64,000 bases of DNA from Thermodesulfovibrionales bacterium. Lineage in GTDB: Bacteria; Nitrospirota; Thermodesulfovibrionia; Thermodesulfovibrionales; Dissulfurispiraceae. Positions 1 to 8,305 of the stretch are shown one piece after another. The stretch spans positions 31,522 to 95,521 of the forward strand of contig JAOAHE010000001.1 in the NCBI GenBank assembly GCA_026415415.1. Direction: 5' to 3'. A model generated the notes under the pieces. The model saw only the letters and a list, made by a program, of their open reading frames with translations. It was not told the DNA's origin and searched no databases. Position numbers and translations under genes: made by a program. The first letter of the stretch is position 1, and every line of letters begins with the position of its first letter.

Positions 1-551
1 ATACTATTTATAGCTTTATTTATATAACCTTCATCTATATCAGCAGAAAGGTTAGAAGATGATGAGATCGCTTTTATAAGCTCTTTAGTGTAATCATCAA
101 TTTTATCTCTATTATTTTTATAAAATTCAGCAACTGTAATAAGAACTTTTTTAAACCCTGGTTTTCCAAACCTATCGTCAGGTGGGAAATAAGTACCCCC
201 AAAAAAAGGTTTCCTATCATCTGTTAAGAACATAGATAGGGGCCAACCTCCTCCTACCCCCATAACTGATAGAGCTGTCTGATACCTTTTGTCTATATCA
301 GGCCTTTCATCCCTATCCAGTTTAATGCATATGAATTTTTCATTTAAAAGCTTTACTATTTCATCATTGTAAAAAGATTCCTTTTCCATAACATGACACC
401 AATGACACCATACAGCTCCAGAGCTTAAAAAGACTGGTTTTTTCTGTTCCTTAGCTGCTTCAAATGCCTCTTCAGACCATGGATACCAGTTTATCTTTTG
501 TTTTGAGGCGTGCTGAAGATAAGCAGATCTTTCTTTAGAGAGTCTATTCAT
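1..551 (-). CDS. DUF255 / YyaL-type thioredoxin-fold protein, N-terminal part
   Basis: Partial gene: it starts with ATG at 551 and runs off the left window edge, about 183 codons visible. The translation begins MNRLSKERSAYLQHASKQ. It contains a thioredoxin-like CHWCH motif near residues 49-53 and the downstream FICIKLDRDERPD and GGWPLSMFL segments typical of the DUF255 (YyaL/SSP411) family. That family has an N-terminal thioredoxin fold followed by an (alpha/alpha)6 barrel; the barrel part would lie outside the window. The start is supported by an AGAGG sequence about 6 nt upstream. The biochemical role of the family is not firmly established. Confidence 0.88.
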   Translation of the reverse strand, partial: MNRLSKERSAYLQHASKQKINWYPWSEEAFEAAKEQKKPVFLSSGAVWCHWCHVMEKESFYNDEIVKLLNEKFICIKLDRDERPDIDKRYQTALSVMGVGGGWPLSMFLTDDRKPFFGGTYFPPDDRFGKPGFKKVLITVAEFYKNNRDKIDDYTKELIKAISSSSNLSADIDEGYINKAINS

Positions 552-752
552 TTTAAAACCTCTAATTTTTTTAATAAATTATTAACTAATTATACTGTAA
601 ATAATATTAAATTAGTAAAAAATTAAACCAGAATCGTATCATCTAAGCATTCTACAATTAATTATTATTACCGCTACTAATAATGCTCAATCTATACTAA
701 AGTTAAGGAGGGCACATCGTCTTTTTTAATATTTGAAGTATCAAGCTTTATG

Positions 753-1502
753 TTAGTGGCAATTCAGCATTCTTAGTAATGGATCTTCTATCCCTGCCTC
801 TTCAAATCCTCTGGCTCTAAAAAAACAACTGTCGCATCTTTTACAAGGTTCAAAATCCTTTTCTTCACCACAATGAGATCCTCTTTTTAATTGAGGATCA
901 TAACAACTCCAAGTTAAGGAGTAGTCTAATCCTAATGCAACTCCTTTGAGTATAGTCTCTGATTTTGTAGAATAAAGAAGAGGTGCATTTATTTTAAATT
1001 GCAAAATCCCTTCAGTTGATACTTTTGTAGCTAAGTTTGCCATCTGTTCAAAGGCTCTTAAATACTGAGGCCTACAATCAGGATAACCACTATAATCTAA
1101 AATGTTAGCTCCGATAAAGATATCTGATGCCATAAGAGTCTCTGCCCATGCAAGGGCAAAAGATAAAAATATAGTATTACGAGCTGGAACATATGTAGGA
1201 GGTATTGATGGCTGAACATTTTTTAAAACATCTTGCACAAAAATTCTATCCTTTGGAACCTCTTCATATGTTGAAGTAAGTGCAGACTTTCCTATCATGC
1301 TCATATCAAATTTGACAATAAGATGCTCTTTAACTTGTGCAGAATCTGCAACCATTTTTGCAGATAACAACTCTCTTTTATGTTTTTGTGAATAATCAAA
1401 ACTCAAAGCATAAAGTTCAAAACCTTGAGATTTAGCTATATATAAAGTTGTGCTTGAATCTATCCCACCACTTAAAAGTACTACAGCCTTAGGCACTTGC
1501 AT
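753..1502 (-). CDS. queC: 7-cyano-7-deazaguanine synthase QueC
   Basis: ATP-dependent enzyme that converts 7-carboxy-7-deazaguanine to preQ0 in queuosine biosynthesis; cytoplasmic. The PP-loop SGGIDSS lies at residues 11-17 and a cysteine zinc site at the C-terminus (C200, C211, C220, C223, C226). Compared with the usual CGxCxxC arrangement there is a short insertion between the CG pair and the final CDSC, which adds one extra cysteine. Length 249 aa is slightly above the family norm. The other queuosine genes (queD, queE, queF) are not nearby. It is the last gene of a minus-strand run with plsY, pgsA and the KdsC-like gene, 36 bp after plsY. No preQ1 riboswitch is visible in that short gap. 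Confidence 0.95.
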   Translation of the reverse strand: MQVPKAVVLLSGGIDSSTTLYIAKSQGFELYALSFDYSQKHKRELLSAKMVADSAQVKEHLIVKFDMSMIGKSALTSTYEEVPKDRIFVQDVLKNVQPSIPPTYVPARNTIFLSFALAWAETLMASDIFIGANILDYSGYPDCRPQYLRAFEQMANLATKVSTEGILQFKINAPLLYSTKSETILKGVALGLDYSLTWSCYDPQLKRGSHCGEEKDFEPCKRCDSCFFRARGFEEAGIEDPLLRMLNCH

Positions 1503-1538
1503 TTACTCTAAATCCCATAATTGAAATGTAGTATAAAA

Positions 1539-2180
1539 TTATTTTTTGAATACTTTATTTTCTGTTCCTGCAACCAATCGCTTTATGTTTGATATATGTC
1601 TTATTATAATTAAAATAGCGATTGCAAAAGCTATTAGAATTTTTTCGTTTGATCTATCTACTATAAAAATAACTAACGGCAAAACCCCAAAAGAGACCAA
1701 AGAACTTAAAGAAGAATAGCCACTTCTTGCTAAAGTAAAAAGCCATATAGTTATAGTTATAAGTGCTGCTTGAGGAGAAAGAGCAAAAAGAACACCCAAA
1801 CTGGTAGCTACTCCTTTACCACCTTTGAATTTTAGAAATAAAGAGTAGTTATGTCCTAAAATAGCTATTATTCCAACAATACCCTCTAAGAACTGGCGAG
1901 GTTGGGTAAGATAAGGAATTAGAAAAGTATTTAAGATCTGATAATCTGTACTTGTCATAAGAACCCGAGCTAAATAAACAGCAAAAATGCCTTTTCCCAT
2001 ATCACCTAAAAGAGTCAAAATTGCTGCTTCTTTACCCATTGCCCTTAGAACATTTGTAGCTCCAATATTGCCGCTGCCGACTTTTCTAAGGTCAACACCT
2101 TTAATCTTAGCAATTATTACACCTGTCGGGATAGAACCTATTAGAAAGGAGAGGACAAATATAATGAATAAATTGTCCAT
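1539..2180 (-). CDS. plsY: Acyl-phosphate:glycerol-3-phosphate acyltransferase PlsY
   Basis: Membrane enzyme that transfers an acyl group from acyl-phosphate to glycerol-3-phosphate, the first step of phospholipid synthesis. The three family motifs are recognisable: GSIPTG near the N-terminus, GSGNIGATNVLR for glycerol-3-phosphate binding, and GHNYSLFLKFKGGKGVAT for the acyl-phosphate loop. About five hydrophobic segments are present. I chose ATG at 2180 (213 aa) because AGAAAGGAG lies 8 nt upstream. An upstream in-frame ATG at 2207 would place that ribosome site inside the gene. It directly follows pgsA, so both phospholipid steps are co-transcribed. Confidence 0.95.
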   Translation of the reverse strand: MDNLFIIFVLSFLIGSIPTGVIIAKIKGVDLRKVGSGNIGATNVLRAMGKEAAILTLLGDMGKGIFAVYLARVLMTSTDYQILNTFLIPYLTQPRQFLEGIVGIIAILGHNYSLFLKFKGGKGVATSLGVLFALSPQAALITITIWLFTLARSGYSSLSSLVSFGVLPLVIFIVDRSNEKILIAFAIAILIIIRHISNIKRLVAGTENKVFKK

Positions 2181-2181
2181 C

Positions 2182-2745
2182 TTAAGAACTCCTTTCTGTA
2201 GAAGCATTATGATACGAGTGTTTTAGAAAAGAATGAGTATACTTAATCCCTGAAATAATAGTAAAAATAACAGCTAAATATATTAAGACGAGACCAATAT
2301 CGTAGAAATAGATTGAACCTAACCCACCGGGAAGTAAAAGAAAAATAATAGAAAGCATTTGGGTAACAGCTTTCATCTTACCTCCTACCTCTGAAGGCAT
2401 AATTATATTTTTTGAAAGAGCAAAAATCCTCAGTCCTGTCACAAGAAACTCTCGTACTATAATTAATATTGCGATCCATGCTGAGATCTTTACCATGTCT
2501 ACAAGAAGAATAAGAGCTGATATCACTAAAAATTTATCAGCAATCGGGTCTAATATTATTCCAAACTTAGTTATTTGACCTGATTTTCTTGCTATATAAC
2601 CATCCAAAAAGTCAGTTATTGAAGCAAGTATAAATATACTAACCCCTAAAAGAGGATTTTCAGGGGTAATAATAATAAAAAAAGGTATAGATATAACCCT
2701 TAAAAAAGTCAGAAAGGTTGGTAAATTAAGATTAATCGTAGTCAT
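2182..2745 (-). CDS. pgsA: CDP-diacylglycerol--glycerol-3-phosphate 3-phosphatidyltransferase PgsA
   Basis: Membrane enzyme making phosphatidylglycerol-phosphate from CDP-diacylglycerol and glycerol-3-phosphate. The CDP-alcohol phosphotransferase signature is intact around residues 42-64 as D-x2-D-G-x2-A-R-x8-G-x3-D-x3-D (DFLDGYIAR then GIILDPIAD). Four to five transmembrane segments and a length of 187 aa fit the family. The start overlaps the end of the KdsC-like gene by 14 bp and its stop lies 1 bp before the plsY start, so the genes are translationally close-packed in one operon. Confidence 0.95.
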   Translation of the reverse strand: MTTINLNLPTFLTFLRVISIPFFIIITPENPLLGVSIFILASITDFLDGYIARKSGQITKFGIILDPIADKFLVISALILLVDMVKISAWIAILIIVREFLVTGLRIFALSKNIIMPSEVGGKMKAVTQMLSIIFLLLPGGLGSIYFYDIGLVLIYLAVIFTIISGIKYTHSFLKHSYHNASTERSS

Positions 2746-3259
2746 TAACTAAGCCTTCCCATTTACCCTTTGCTTTGATGATAAGCTCACACACTTCTCG
2801 TACAGCTCCTTTGCCACCTCTTTTTTTAGTAATGTAAATAGCTGAAGCTTTAGTATCAATTTCTGCATCAGCTACAGCGACAGGCAAGGCTACTTTTTTC
2901 ATAATAGGTATATCTACAATATCATCACCAACATAAGCTATCTCTGAATCTTTAATATTTAATTTTTCCACTAAATGCTCATATGCTACGGTCTTTGAAT
3001 GGCATCTTTGATACACTTCTTTGATCCCAAGCTCTTCGGCTCTTCTTTCTACAACCTTAGAGTATCTCCCAGTTATAATAGCCACTTGCACCCCAATATG
3101 GGTTAACATCTTAATTCCATGCCCATCTCTAACATAGAAGCTCTTAATTTCATTGCCTTGGTCATCTAATATTATACTGCCATCAGTAAGGACCCCATCA
3201 ACATCAAGGATTAGCAGTTTAATACTTTTCGCTATATCTTTAAGTTTTTCAATATCCAT
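2732..3259 (-). CDS. kdsC: KdsC/YrbI-type HAD phosphatase (3-deoxy-manno-octulosonate-8-phosphatase)
   Basis: HAD-superfamily phosphatase of the KdsC class, which removes phosphate from KDO-8-phosphate in lipopolysaccharide core synthesis. Motif I is DVDGVLTDG with nucleophile D19 and acid/base D21. Motif II is the threonine in IITGRYS, and motif IV is GDDIVDIPIM. There is no cap domain, as expected for this tetrameric class. Length 175 aa from ATG at 3259; a TTG four codons earlier is possible, but the GGA upstream is spaced better for the ATG. First gene of the minus-strand operon with pgsA, plsY and queC. Substrate is inferred from family; kdsA, kdsB and kdsD are not in the window. Confidence 0.85.
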   Translation of the reverse strand: MDIEKLKDIAKSIKLLILDVDGVLTDGSIILDDQGNEIKSFYVRDGHGIKMLTHIGVQVAIITGRYSKVVERRAEELGIKEVYQRCHSKTVAYEHLVEKLNIKDSEIAYVGDDIVDIPIMKKVALPVAVADAEIDTKASAIYITKKRGGKGAVREVCELIIKAKGKWEGLVNDYD

Positions 3260-3335
3260 TATAGTTTCCAATTATAAGATTAAAATAACAAATAAGTATA
3301 ACAATCAAAATTCACAAAATACAATCTAAAAAGTA

Positions 3336-3364
3336 TTGACATCAAAATTTTAAAATGATATATT
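3336..3364 (+). promoter_or_regulatory. Sigma-70 promoter of the GntR gene
   Basis: TTGACA at 3336-3341 and TATATT at 3359-3364 are separated by exactly 17 bp. This is a near-consensus housekeeping promoter about 75 bp upstream of the regulator start. The predicted transcription start near 3371 lies just before the inverted-repeat operator. Confidence 0.8.
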
Positions 3365-3383
3365 ATTAGCAAAATATTATGAC

Positions 3384-3421
3384 ATTATAACATTATCTTA
3401 AATTTATAATAATGTTATAAT
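3384..3421. promoter_or_regulatory. Candidate GntR operator: perfect 13-bp inverted repeat
   Basis: ATTATAACATTAT at 3384-3396 is the exact reverse complement of ATAATGTTATAAT at 3409-3421, with 12 bp between them. It lies between the promoter and the GTG start of the GntR/HutC gene. That is where an autoregulatory repressor would block transcription. The assignment to this regulator is by position, not by a known recognition motif. Confidence 0.6.
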
Positions 3422-3439
3422 AAATAAAAGGGTATATAA

Positions 3440-4180
3440 GTGGGAAAACTAATAGACAGAGATAACCCCGTAAAATTATATTTACAACTTGCAGATATTC
3501 TCAAGAAAAGGATTGAGTTAGGTGAATGGGAGATTGGGAGCCAGATTCCAACTGAAGAGGAGCTATGTAAAATTTATGATGTTAGCAGGGCAACGGTGAG
3601 ATTAGCCATTTCTGAATTAACCAAAGAGGGATATATTACAAAACAGCAGGGGAAGGGAACTTTTGTCCTAAAGAAAGTAGTAGCTGACAAACTTACTATG
3701 CTTGTAAGCTTTGATGAACTAATGATAGAGCCTTCAGAGGGGATTAAAACTACAGTTCATGCTCAAACTATCATGATGCCTACCGATGATCTGGTTGATA
3801 AGCTTGATGTTTCAAGCGATAAACACATTATTTATATCAAAAGAACAAGAGAATTCAAAGATATGGTGCTGTTGATTCAAGAATCATTTATACCGTTGCA
3901 TTTTTGCCCCTATTTGCTAAGAGAAGACTTACAAAATATGTCATTATTTGAGTTCTTTGAAAAGAGAGCCTCAATACACATTACAGCAGTGAAAAACAAT
4001 TTTGAGCCAACTCTTCTGAACGCAGAGGAAGCAAAACTTTTTGAGTATCCCATAAAAACACCCGCTATTATGCTTACGCAACAGTTATACTCAGGATTAA
4101 ACAACATAATGTTTAGTCGTTCAGTTAGAAGGCCAGGAAGGGGGGGGTTCTTCATAGAGTTTGAAAAGAAAAGTTTTTAA
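3440..4180 (+). CDS. GntR-family (HutC/UTRA) transcriptional regulator
   Basis: DNA-binding regulator, 246 aa. Residues about 10-75 form a GntR winged helix: the IPTEEEL segment, then VSRATVRLAISEL as recognition helix, then the GKGTFV wing. Residues about 95-240 form a UTRA ligand-binding domain of the HutC type. It starts with GTG at 3440, with a weak GGG site upstream. It precedes a CBS protein and an SLC13 anion transporter on the same strand, so it probably controls anion uptake. The ligand cannot be read from sequence. A promoter and a perfect inverted repeat upstream suggest autoregulation. Confidence 0.9.
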   Translation: MGKLIDRDNPVKLYLQLADILKKRIELGEWEIGSQIPTEEELCKIYDVSRATVRLAISELTKEGYITKQQGKGTFVLKKVVADKLTMLVSFDELMIEPSEGIKTTVHAQTIMMPTDDLVDKLDVSSDKHIIYIKRTREFKDMVLLIQESFIPLHFCPYLLREDLQNMSLFEFFEKRASIHITAVKNNFEPTLLNAEEAKLFEYPIKTPAIMLTQQLYSGLNNIMFSRSVRRPGRGGFFIEFEKKSF

Positions 4181-4231
4181 AAACTTAGTAAAAATTATTA
4201 CTGAAGAGCCTTGCCGATGAAAATAAATAAA

Positions 4232-4242
4232 GAAAGGAGGTG
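4232..4242 (+). promoter_or_regulatory. Unoccupied strong Shine-Dalgarno (STAB-SD-like), GAAAGGAGGTG
   Basis: The 11-mer GAAAGGAGGTG occurs here and again, identically, at 4369-4379, where it serves the CBS-protein start. The first copy has no standard start codon at usable distance. GTG within it gives only a 4-codon reading frame. An AUA 8 nt downstream (4251) would open 26 codons ending at 4331. It may stabilise the leader mRNA by 30S binding, as described for STAB-SD elements in Bacillus, or mark a tiny ORF. Confidence 0.45.
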
Positions 4243-4383
4243 AAAAAAGCATAAGAAACATTATATCCATTTTTGACAGACTTAAAAGGACAAAAAACAG
4301 CTTTGAAAAAAATACTAACAAGAAGATTTAAAAATTCAGGCTAAAGTTAGTCAACAGAAGAATTCTCAGAAAGGAGGTGTTAT

Positions 4384-4926
4384 ATGAAAAGAAATAGCAC
4401 TGTAAAAGACATAATGATTGATATCTTTGATTTTCCCCATATCCCATACTGGTTTACTATTAGGCAAGCAATGGAGATATTAAGAAGGGTATCTTCTGGT
4501 AAAGAAAAAGCGGTAGTTTCTGATACTATTTTAATCTTTGATGAGAAGTATAACTATATGGGGATGATAAGGCACAGGGATATCGTCTTCGGTTTAGAAC
4601 CTGTACTACTTAAGAAAACTGTATGGACAGGACCTATGACCGAAGTCAGTCGGGATGTCACACCCCTCAGTGAAGAGATGGTTGCCCGTATGGCAGAGAG
4701 CTTGTTTAAGGAAGACGCAAAAAAAGAAGCTGAAAAACAAGTGAGGGAGATCATGATTGTCTCAAAGGTTTCTGTTTCACCTGATGACTCCCCAGCAAAA
4801 GCTGCATACTTAATGGCACAACATAACCTACCTTTTATTCCAGTGTTGGAGAACAAGCAAAAGCTTGTTGGGATGATTAGTATGAATGCAGTCTTTAATT
4901 GGGTTTCGGCAGTAGTTTTAGAGTAA
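4384..4926 (+). CDS. CBS-domain protein, probable regulator of the adjacent anion transporter
   Basis: Soluble 180-aa protein built of two CBS repeats. The first spans about residues 5-75, with FTIRQAMEILRR and MGMIRHRDIVFG. The second spans about 115-178, with VREIMIVSKVSVSPDDSPAKAA and LVGMISMNAVF. A charged linker lies near residues 88-118. CBS pairs usually bind adenine nucleotides and gate enzymes or transporters. The start has an ideal AAAGGAGG at 6-7 nt. The SLC13 transporter follows 39 bp downstream, so an energy-sensing role in anion uptake is a fair inference. No additional effector domain is present. Confidence 0.85.
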   Translation: MKRNSTVKDIMIDIFDFPHIPYWFTIRQAMEILRRVSSGKEKAVVSDTILIFDEKYNYMGMIRHRDIVFGLEPVLLKKTVWTGPMTEVSRDVTPLSEEMVARMAESLFKEDAKKEAEKQVREIMIVSKVSVSPDDSPAKAAYLMAQHNLPFIPVLENKQKLVGMISMNAVFNWVSAVVLE

Positions 4927-4965
4927 TTAATTTATTAATAAAATGAATTTTAGTTGGAGGTTTCT

Positions 4966-6504
4966 ATGAGCGCTAAAGAAAAGGATTCAAAGCATCCTGA
5001 AGGTCTTCCGCCACCCCCTGCGGAGATAACCATTCATGAACTTGAAGAAGGGGAAAAACCGCCTAAGTCAACAAAATTTGTCGCTACATGGGTTCTTATT
5101 GCAGTAGCCGCAGGTATCGCTGTCTATCTGCTACCAACCCCTGAAGGATTGTCAGATAGAGGTCATAAATTTCTTGCATTGCTTGTTACAATCGTCATAC
5201 TCTGGACATCTGAGGCAATATCCATAGGAATTACCGCGATAGCCGTTGGTGCAGGGCTCATCCTTTTTGGCATTCAACCACTTGCAAAGGCATGGCAATC
5301 CTATGCCCATCCTGCAGTTGTATTTGTATTCACCATAATTATGTTAGGAGTTATCATAAGTCAAACTACTTTGCCAAATAGAATTCTTGGATGGGTCTTA
5401 AGGGTAGGTGGTAGAAAACCTTTAAAACTTAGTTTTACCCTTTGTATGGCATCAACTTTTCTATCTGCCTGGACACACGATGCTGCTATAACAATTATCT
5501 TGATGTTTTCAATTCTTCCTATGTTCTTAAAAATGGGATTAACACCTGCAAAGAGTAATAATCTAACAAAACACTTTTTACTAATGATCCCTCTTGGAGC
5601 AGCTTGTGGTGGTGGGGGAACTTTCATAGGAAGCGGACGCTCACCTGCCGCAGCTGAGATGTTCTTTGCGGCTACAGGATATCAGATCGGATTTACAGAA
5701 TATGCTATCTATCAAATGCTTCCTTCAATGATATATGGGTTAGGCACATGGATCGCAGTTACTCTTGTATTTCCTCCCAAGATAAAGGAATTACCAGAAG
5801 CCATTGTAGCTGAAAAATTACCTCCTCTTACGAGCAAAGAAAAAGGATTAAGCATTGCCATAGTTATAGCTCTTATCTTATGGATTCTAAGTGACTTAAC
5901 GAAAGTTCATGTATCCGTTGTAGGTGCAGGTTTTATAATTGCAGTTATGCTTTTTGGGCTGGTTAGCTGGAAGAAATGTCTTGCTGAATTTCCTTGGAAC
6001 CCGATGATGGTATTTGGAGCAGGTTTTGCACTTGGTATAGCAATGCTTGATACAGGTGCAGGTAAGTGGATTGCTGAGCAGATTTTCCCGATTTTTGAAG
6101 GCGCACCTTGGCCAGTTGTTTCTTTCGGCGTTGGCTGGATATCCTCAATTATTACTAGTTTTATGGCAAATGCTGCAGCAACAGCTCTTATTGTTCCTGT
6201 TGTAGTTCCTATGGCAGACATGGCTGGGATACCAACATTCCCAATAGCAATGACCGTTCCTTTAGCAACTACCTTTGTTCTTTTGGTTATTGGTTGTCCT
6301 CCTACCCTTATTGCCTATGGACTTGGTTACTTTACTCAGGTTGAAGCATTCAAAGTATTCTTCGTTAGGACTATAATCTGCCTCCTGATGGCAAGTTTAG
6401 TGCAAGCTGTTTGGTGGCCTATTGCAGGCATGCCCGGAAACCTTGATATGATGCAGACACCAGCAAAACTTACTACCTTAGGAGTGGAGTTAATCTCAAA
6501 ATAA
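4966..6504 (+). CDS. SLC13/DASS-family anion:cation symporter, candidate sulfate permease
   Basis: Integral membrane transporter of 512 aa with a soluble proline-rich N-terminus (about residues 1-40) and roughly 11-12 hydrophobic segments. Family features include ILWTSEAISIGITA early, a GGGGTFIGSGRSPAA segment, and the second-half helical-hairpin stretch SFMANAAATALIVPVV. DASS proteins move di- and tricarboxylates, sulfate or phosphate with sodium or protons. In a sulfate reducer, sulfate is plausible but substrate is not provable here. ATG at 4966 has TGGAGG 6 nt upstream. It is followed by a 9-bp GC-containing hairpin that probably ends the operon. Confidence 0.85.
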   Translation: MSAKEKDSKHPEGLPPPPAEITIHELEEGEKPPKSTKFVATWVLIAVAAGIAVYLLPTPEGLSDRGHKFLALLVTIVILWTSEAISIGITAIAVGAGLILFGIQPLAKAWQSYAHPAVVFVFTIIMLGVIISQTTLPNRILGWVLRVGGRKPLKLSFTLCMASTFLSAWTHDAAITIILMFSILPMFLKMGLTPAKSNNLTKHFLLMIPLGAACGGGGTFIGSGRSPAAAEMFFAATGYQIGFTEYAIYQMLPSMIYGLGTWIAVTLVFPPKIKELPEAIVAEKLPPLTSKEKGLSIAIVIALILWILSDLTKVHVSVVGAGFIIAVMLFGLVSWKKCLAEFPWNPMMVFGAGFALGIAMLDTGAGKWIAEQIFPIFEGAPWPVVSFGVGWISSIITSFMANAAATALIVPVVVPMADMAGIPTFPIAMTVPLATTFVLLVIGCPPTLIAYGLGYFTQVEAFKVFFVRTIICLLMASLVQAVWWPIAGMPGNLDMMQTPAKLTTLGVELISK

Positions 6505-6514
6505 CAAATGATCA

Positions 6515-6537
6515 GGAGAGAGCTTTAGGCTCTCTCC
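6515..6537 (+). terminator. Hairpin after the anion transporter
   Basis: GGAGAGAGC and GCTCTCTCC form a perfect 9-bp stem with a 5-nt loop, 11 bp after the transporter stop. The following sequence is AT-rich but lacks a clean U-run, so termination may be partial. Confidence 0.6.
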
Positions 6538-6734
6538 TTAAGAATTTACTTTAAAATTTTGATAGCTCATTTTAAGAGATGAGCAGTTTCAAAACACAAC
6601 ACTTAACTCTGTAAAGCGGCTATTATTATTTAACTTTAAATCAAAAGTTCATACTTTATTTAGGATTCAGAACCTTAGGACTTCATTTGCAACTATTGGA
6701 TACTTTATTTTAGCAATTTAGATAAGGAGGGAAA

Positions 6735-7553
6735 ATGTTTAAGAGGTTGATTATACTCATTGTAATCGGTTGTTTTATATTATCAATGGCTGACACAGCT
6801 ACATGCAAAGAGACAATCACTGGTGTTGGGGTAGCAGCAGTCAAAGATGTAGTTGAAAAATTAGGAAGGGCATTTGCAAAAAAGAACCCTTCCATACAAG
6901 TTAAAACAAAGGAAGATAAGGTTGATGCCGCTATTAAAGCAGTAGGGACCTCAAAAGATGGGTCATTATTTGGAATGATTAACCGTCCCTTAAATGACAA
7001 AGAAAAAAGCGCCTATCCTGATATACAAACTTTTCTTTTTGCAAAAGATGGTGTAGCTATAATAGTGCATCCTGCAAACCCAGTAAAGTCTATAACACCA
7101 GCTCAATTGAAGGATATCATCAAAGGTAAGATTACAAATTGGTCTCAGCTTGGAGGCAAAAAAGAAGTAATAAGCATGATTATGAGAGAGAAAGCATCCA
7201 ATCAAAGGGTAGCCTTTGAAAAAGTTATAATGGGTGGTGAAAAAGTTCCAATTGGAAGGGTCAGAGAGATTAGCAGTATGGGAGATGTAAAAACTGAAGT
7301 TGCTCTTGACAAATCAGCAATAGGGTATATCCTAATCAGTGCTCTTGATAAGAAAGTTAAGCCTTTAGAGTTAGACGGCGTTGCTCCAACTATTGCTAAT
7401 GTTAAAGCTGGTACTTATCCAATAACAATACCCTATTACTTAATTACTAAAGGAGAACCAAAAGGAGCTATAAAAACCTTCATGGATTTCATTATTACAA
7501 CTGAAGGTCAAGCCCTTGTTGAGAAGGAAAAAATAGGTTTTGTAACAAAATAG
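6735..7553 (+). CDS. PstS-like periplasmic substrate-binding protein (solitary)
   Basis: Secreted binding protein of the PstS/PBP-II family, 272 aa. A signal peptide occupies about residues 1-24. Family features include LKDIIKGKITNWSQLGG and the C-terminal DFIITTEGQALV. The usual phosphate-coordinating SGT of PstS (normally in a RxxGSGT context) appears here as REKASNQ, so the ligand may differ from phosphate or be bound weakly. No pstC, pstA or pstB follows. It comes after the SLC13 transporter on the same strand, separated by 230 bp and a hairpin. It has a strong AAGGAGGG site. Role in anion scavenging or sensing is an inference. Confidence 0.82.
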   Translation: MFKRLIILIVIGCFILSMADTATCKETITGVGVAAVKDVVEKLGRAFAKKNPSIQVKTKEDKVDAAIKAVGTSKDGSLFGMINRPLNDKEKSAYPDIQTFLFAKDGVAIIVHPANPVKSITPAQLKDIIKGKITNWSQLGGKKEVISMIMREKASNQRVAFEKVIMGGEKVPIGRVREISSMGDVKTEVALDKSAIGYILISALDKKVKPLELDGVAPTIANVKAGTYPITIPYYLITKGEPKGAIKTFMDFIITTEGQALVEKEKIGFVTK

Positions 7554-7822
7554 AAAAACATAATTGATCAAAAGATTTATCTTAACTAATAACTAAATTC
7601 AGTTATAGCAAAGGAACCATTTAACAAAGTAGGCTAAAAAATAATAATGAAAGATACTAAGCATTCTTTCAAAAACAGGAAATTTAAAAATAACACCGAA
7701 ATAGATTTTTTGAATGTTACAAAAATCCTTTTAATATCAAAGTCTAAAAATAGTTCATAAGACAACTTAACCATGCTAATTTAGAAATAGAAAGATTTAC
7801 TTTAAAACAACAAGGAGATACT

Positions 7823-8305
7823 ATGAGGTATGTAATAGTATTCATCATATTATTCATCAACTGGGTTATTTGGTCAGGACTACTTGATCTCTTTCATCTA
7901 TCACTTGGGGTAATTTCATGCTTGATAGTTACCTTTATGTCACATGATCTTCTTTTCAAAAGAAAAACATTTAAGTGGTCAGATATCTCTGAGGCTTTCA
8001 GATTCTTTGCATATATACCTTGGCTACTTTATCAGATTATTCTTTCTAATATCCATGTTGCAAAGATAGTGCTTAAGCCTGAGATGCCTATTGATCCAGA
8101 TATTGTTCCCTATCAGCACAAACTTAAAAAAGATATATCAATAACAACATTTGCTAACTCAATCATCCTAACCCCTGGCACCATTACTGCTCTTATTGTT
8201 GATGATAAATTCTATGTGCACTGTCTTGATAAAAAAGTAGCAGAAGACCTCCTAACAGGGGAGATGGAGCAAAGGGTAGCTAAAGTATTTGGGGAGGATA
8301 AATGA
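7823..8305 (+). CDS. mnhE: Mrp/Mnh antiporter subunit E
   Basis: First gene of the antiporter operon. It encodes a 160-aa protein with two or three N-terminal transmembrane helices followed by a cytosolic domain, matching MrpE/MnhE. The NSIILTPGTITALI segment (residues about 112-125) is the conserved family core. MrpE is a structural subunit of Mrp cation/proton antiporters and corresponds to MbhA of archaeal membrane-bound hydrogenases. It has AAGGAG upstream and overlaps mnhF by 4 bp (ATGA). The 269 bp upstream contain no gene and no structure I can name. Confidence 0.92.
   Translation: MRYVIVFIILFINWVIWSGLLDLFHLSLGVISCLIVTFMSHDLLFKRKTFKWSDISEAFRFFAYIPWLLYQIILSNIHVAKIVLKPEMPIDPDIVPYQHKLKKDISITTFANSIILTPGTITALIVDDKFYVHCLDKKVAEDLLTGEMEQRVAKVFGEDK

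Noticed and set aside
664..684. Small inverted repeat after queC (ATTATTA/TAATAAT)
   Set aside because: It is AT-only in the stem and no U-run follows on the minus strand, so a terminator call is not supported. The loop shares CCGCTAC with the hairpin near 30680, which may be coincidence.
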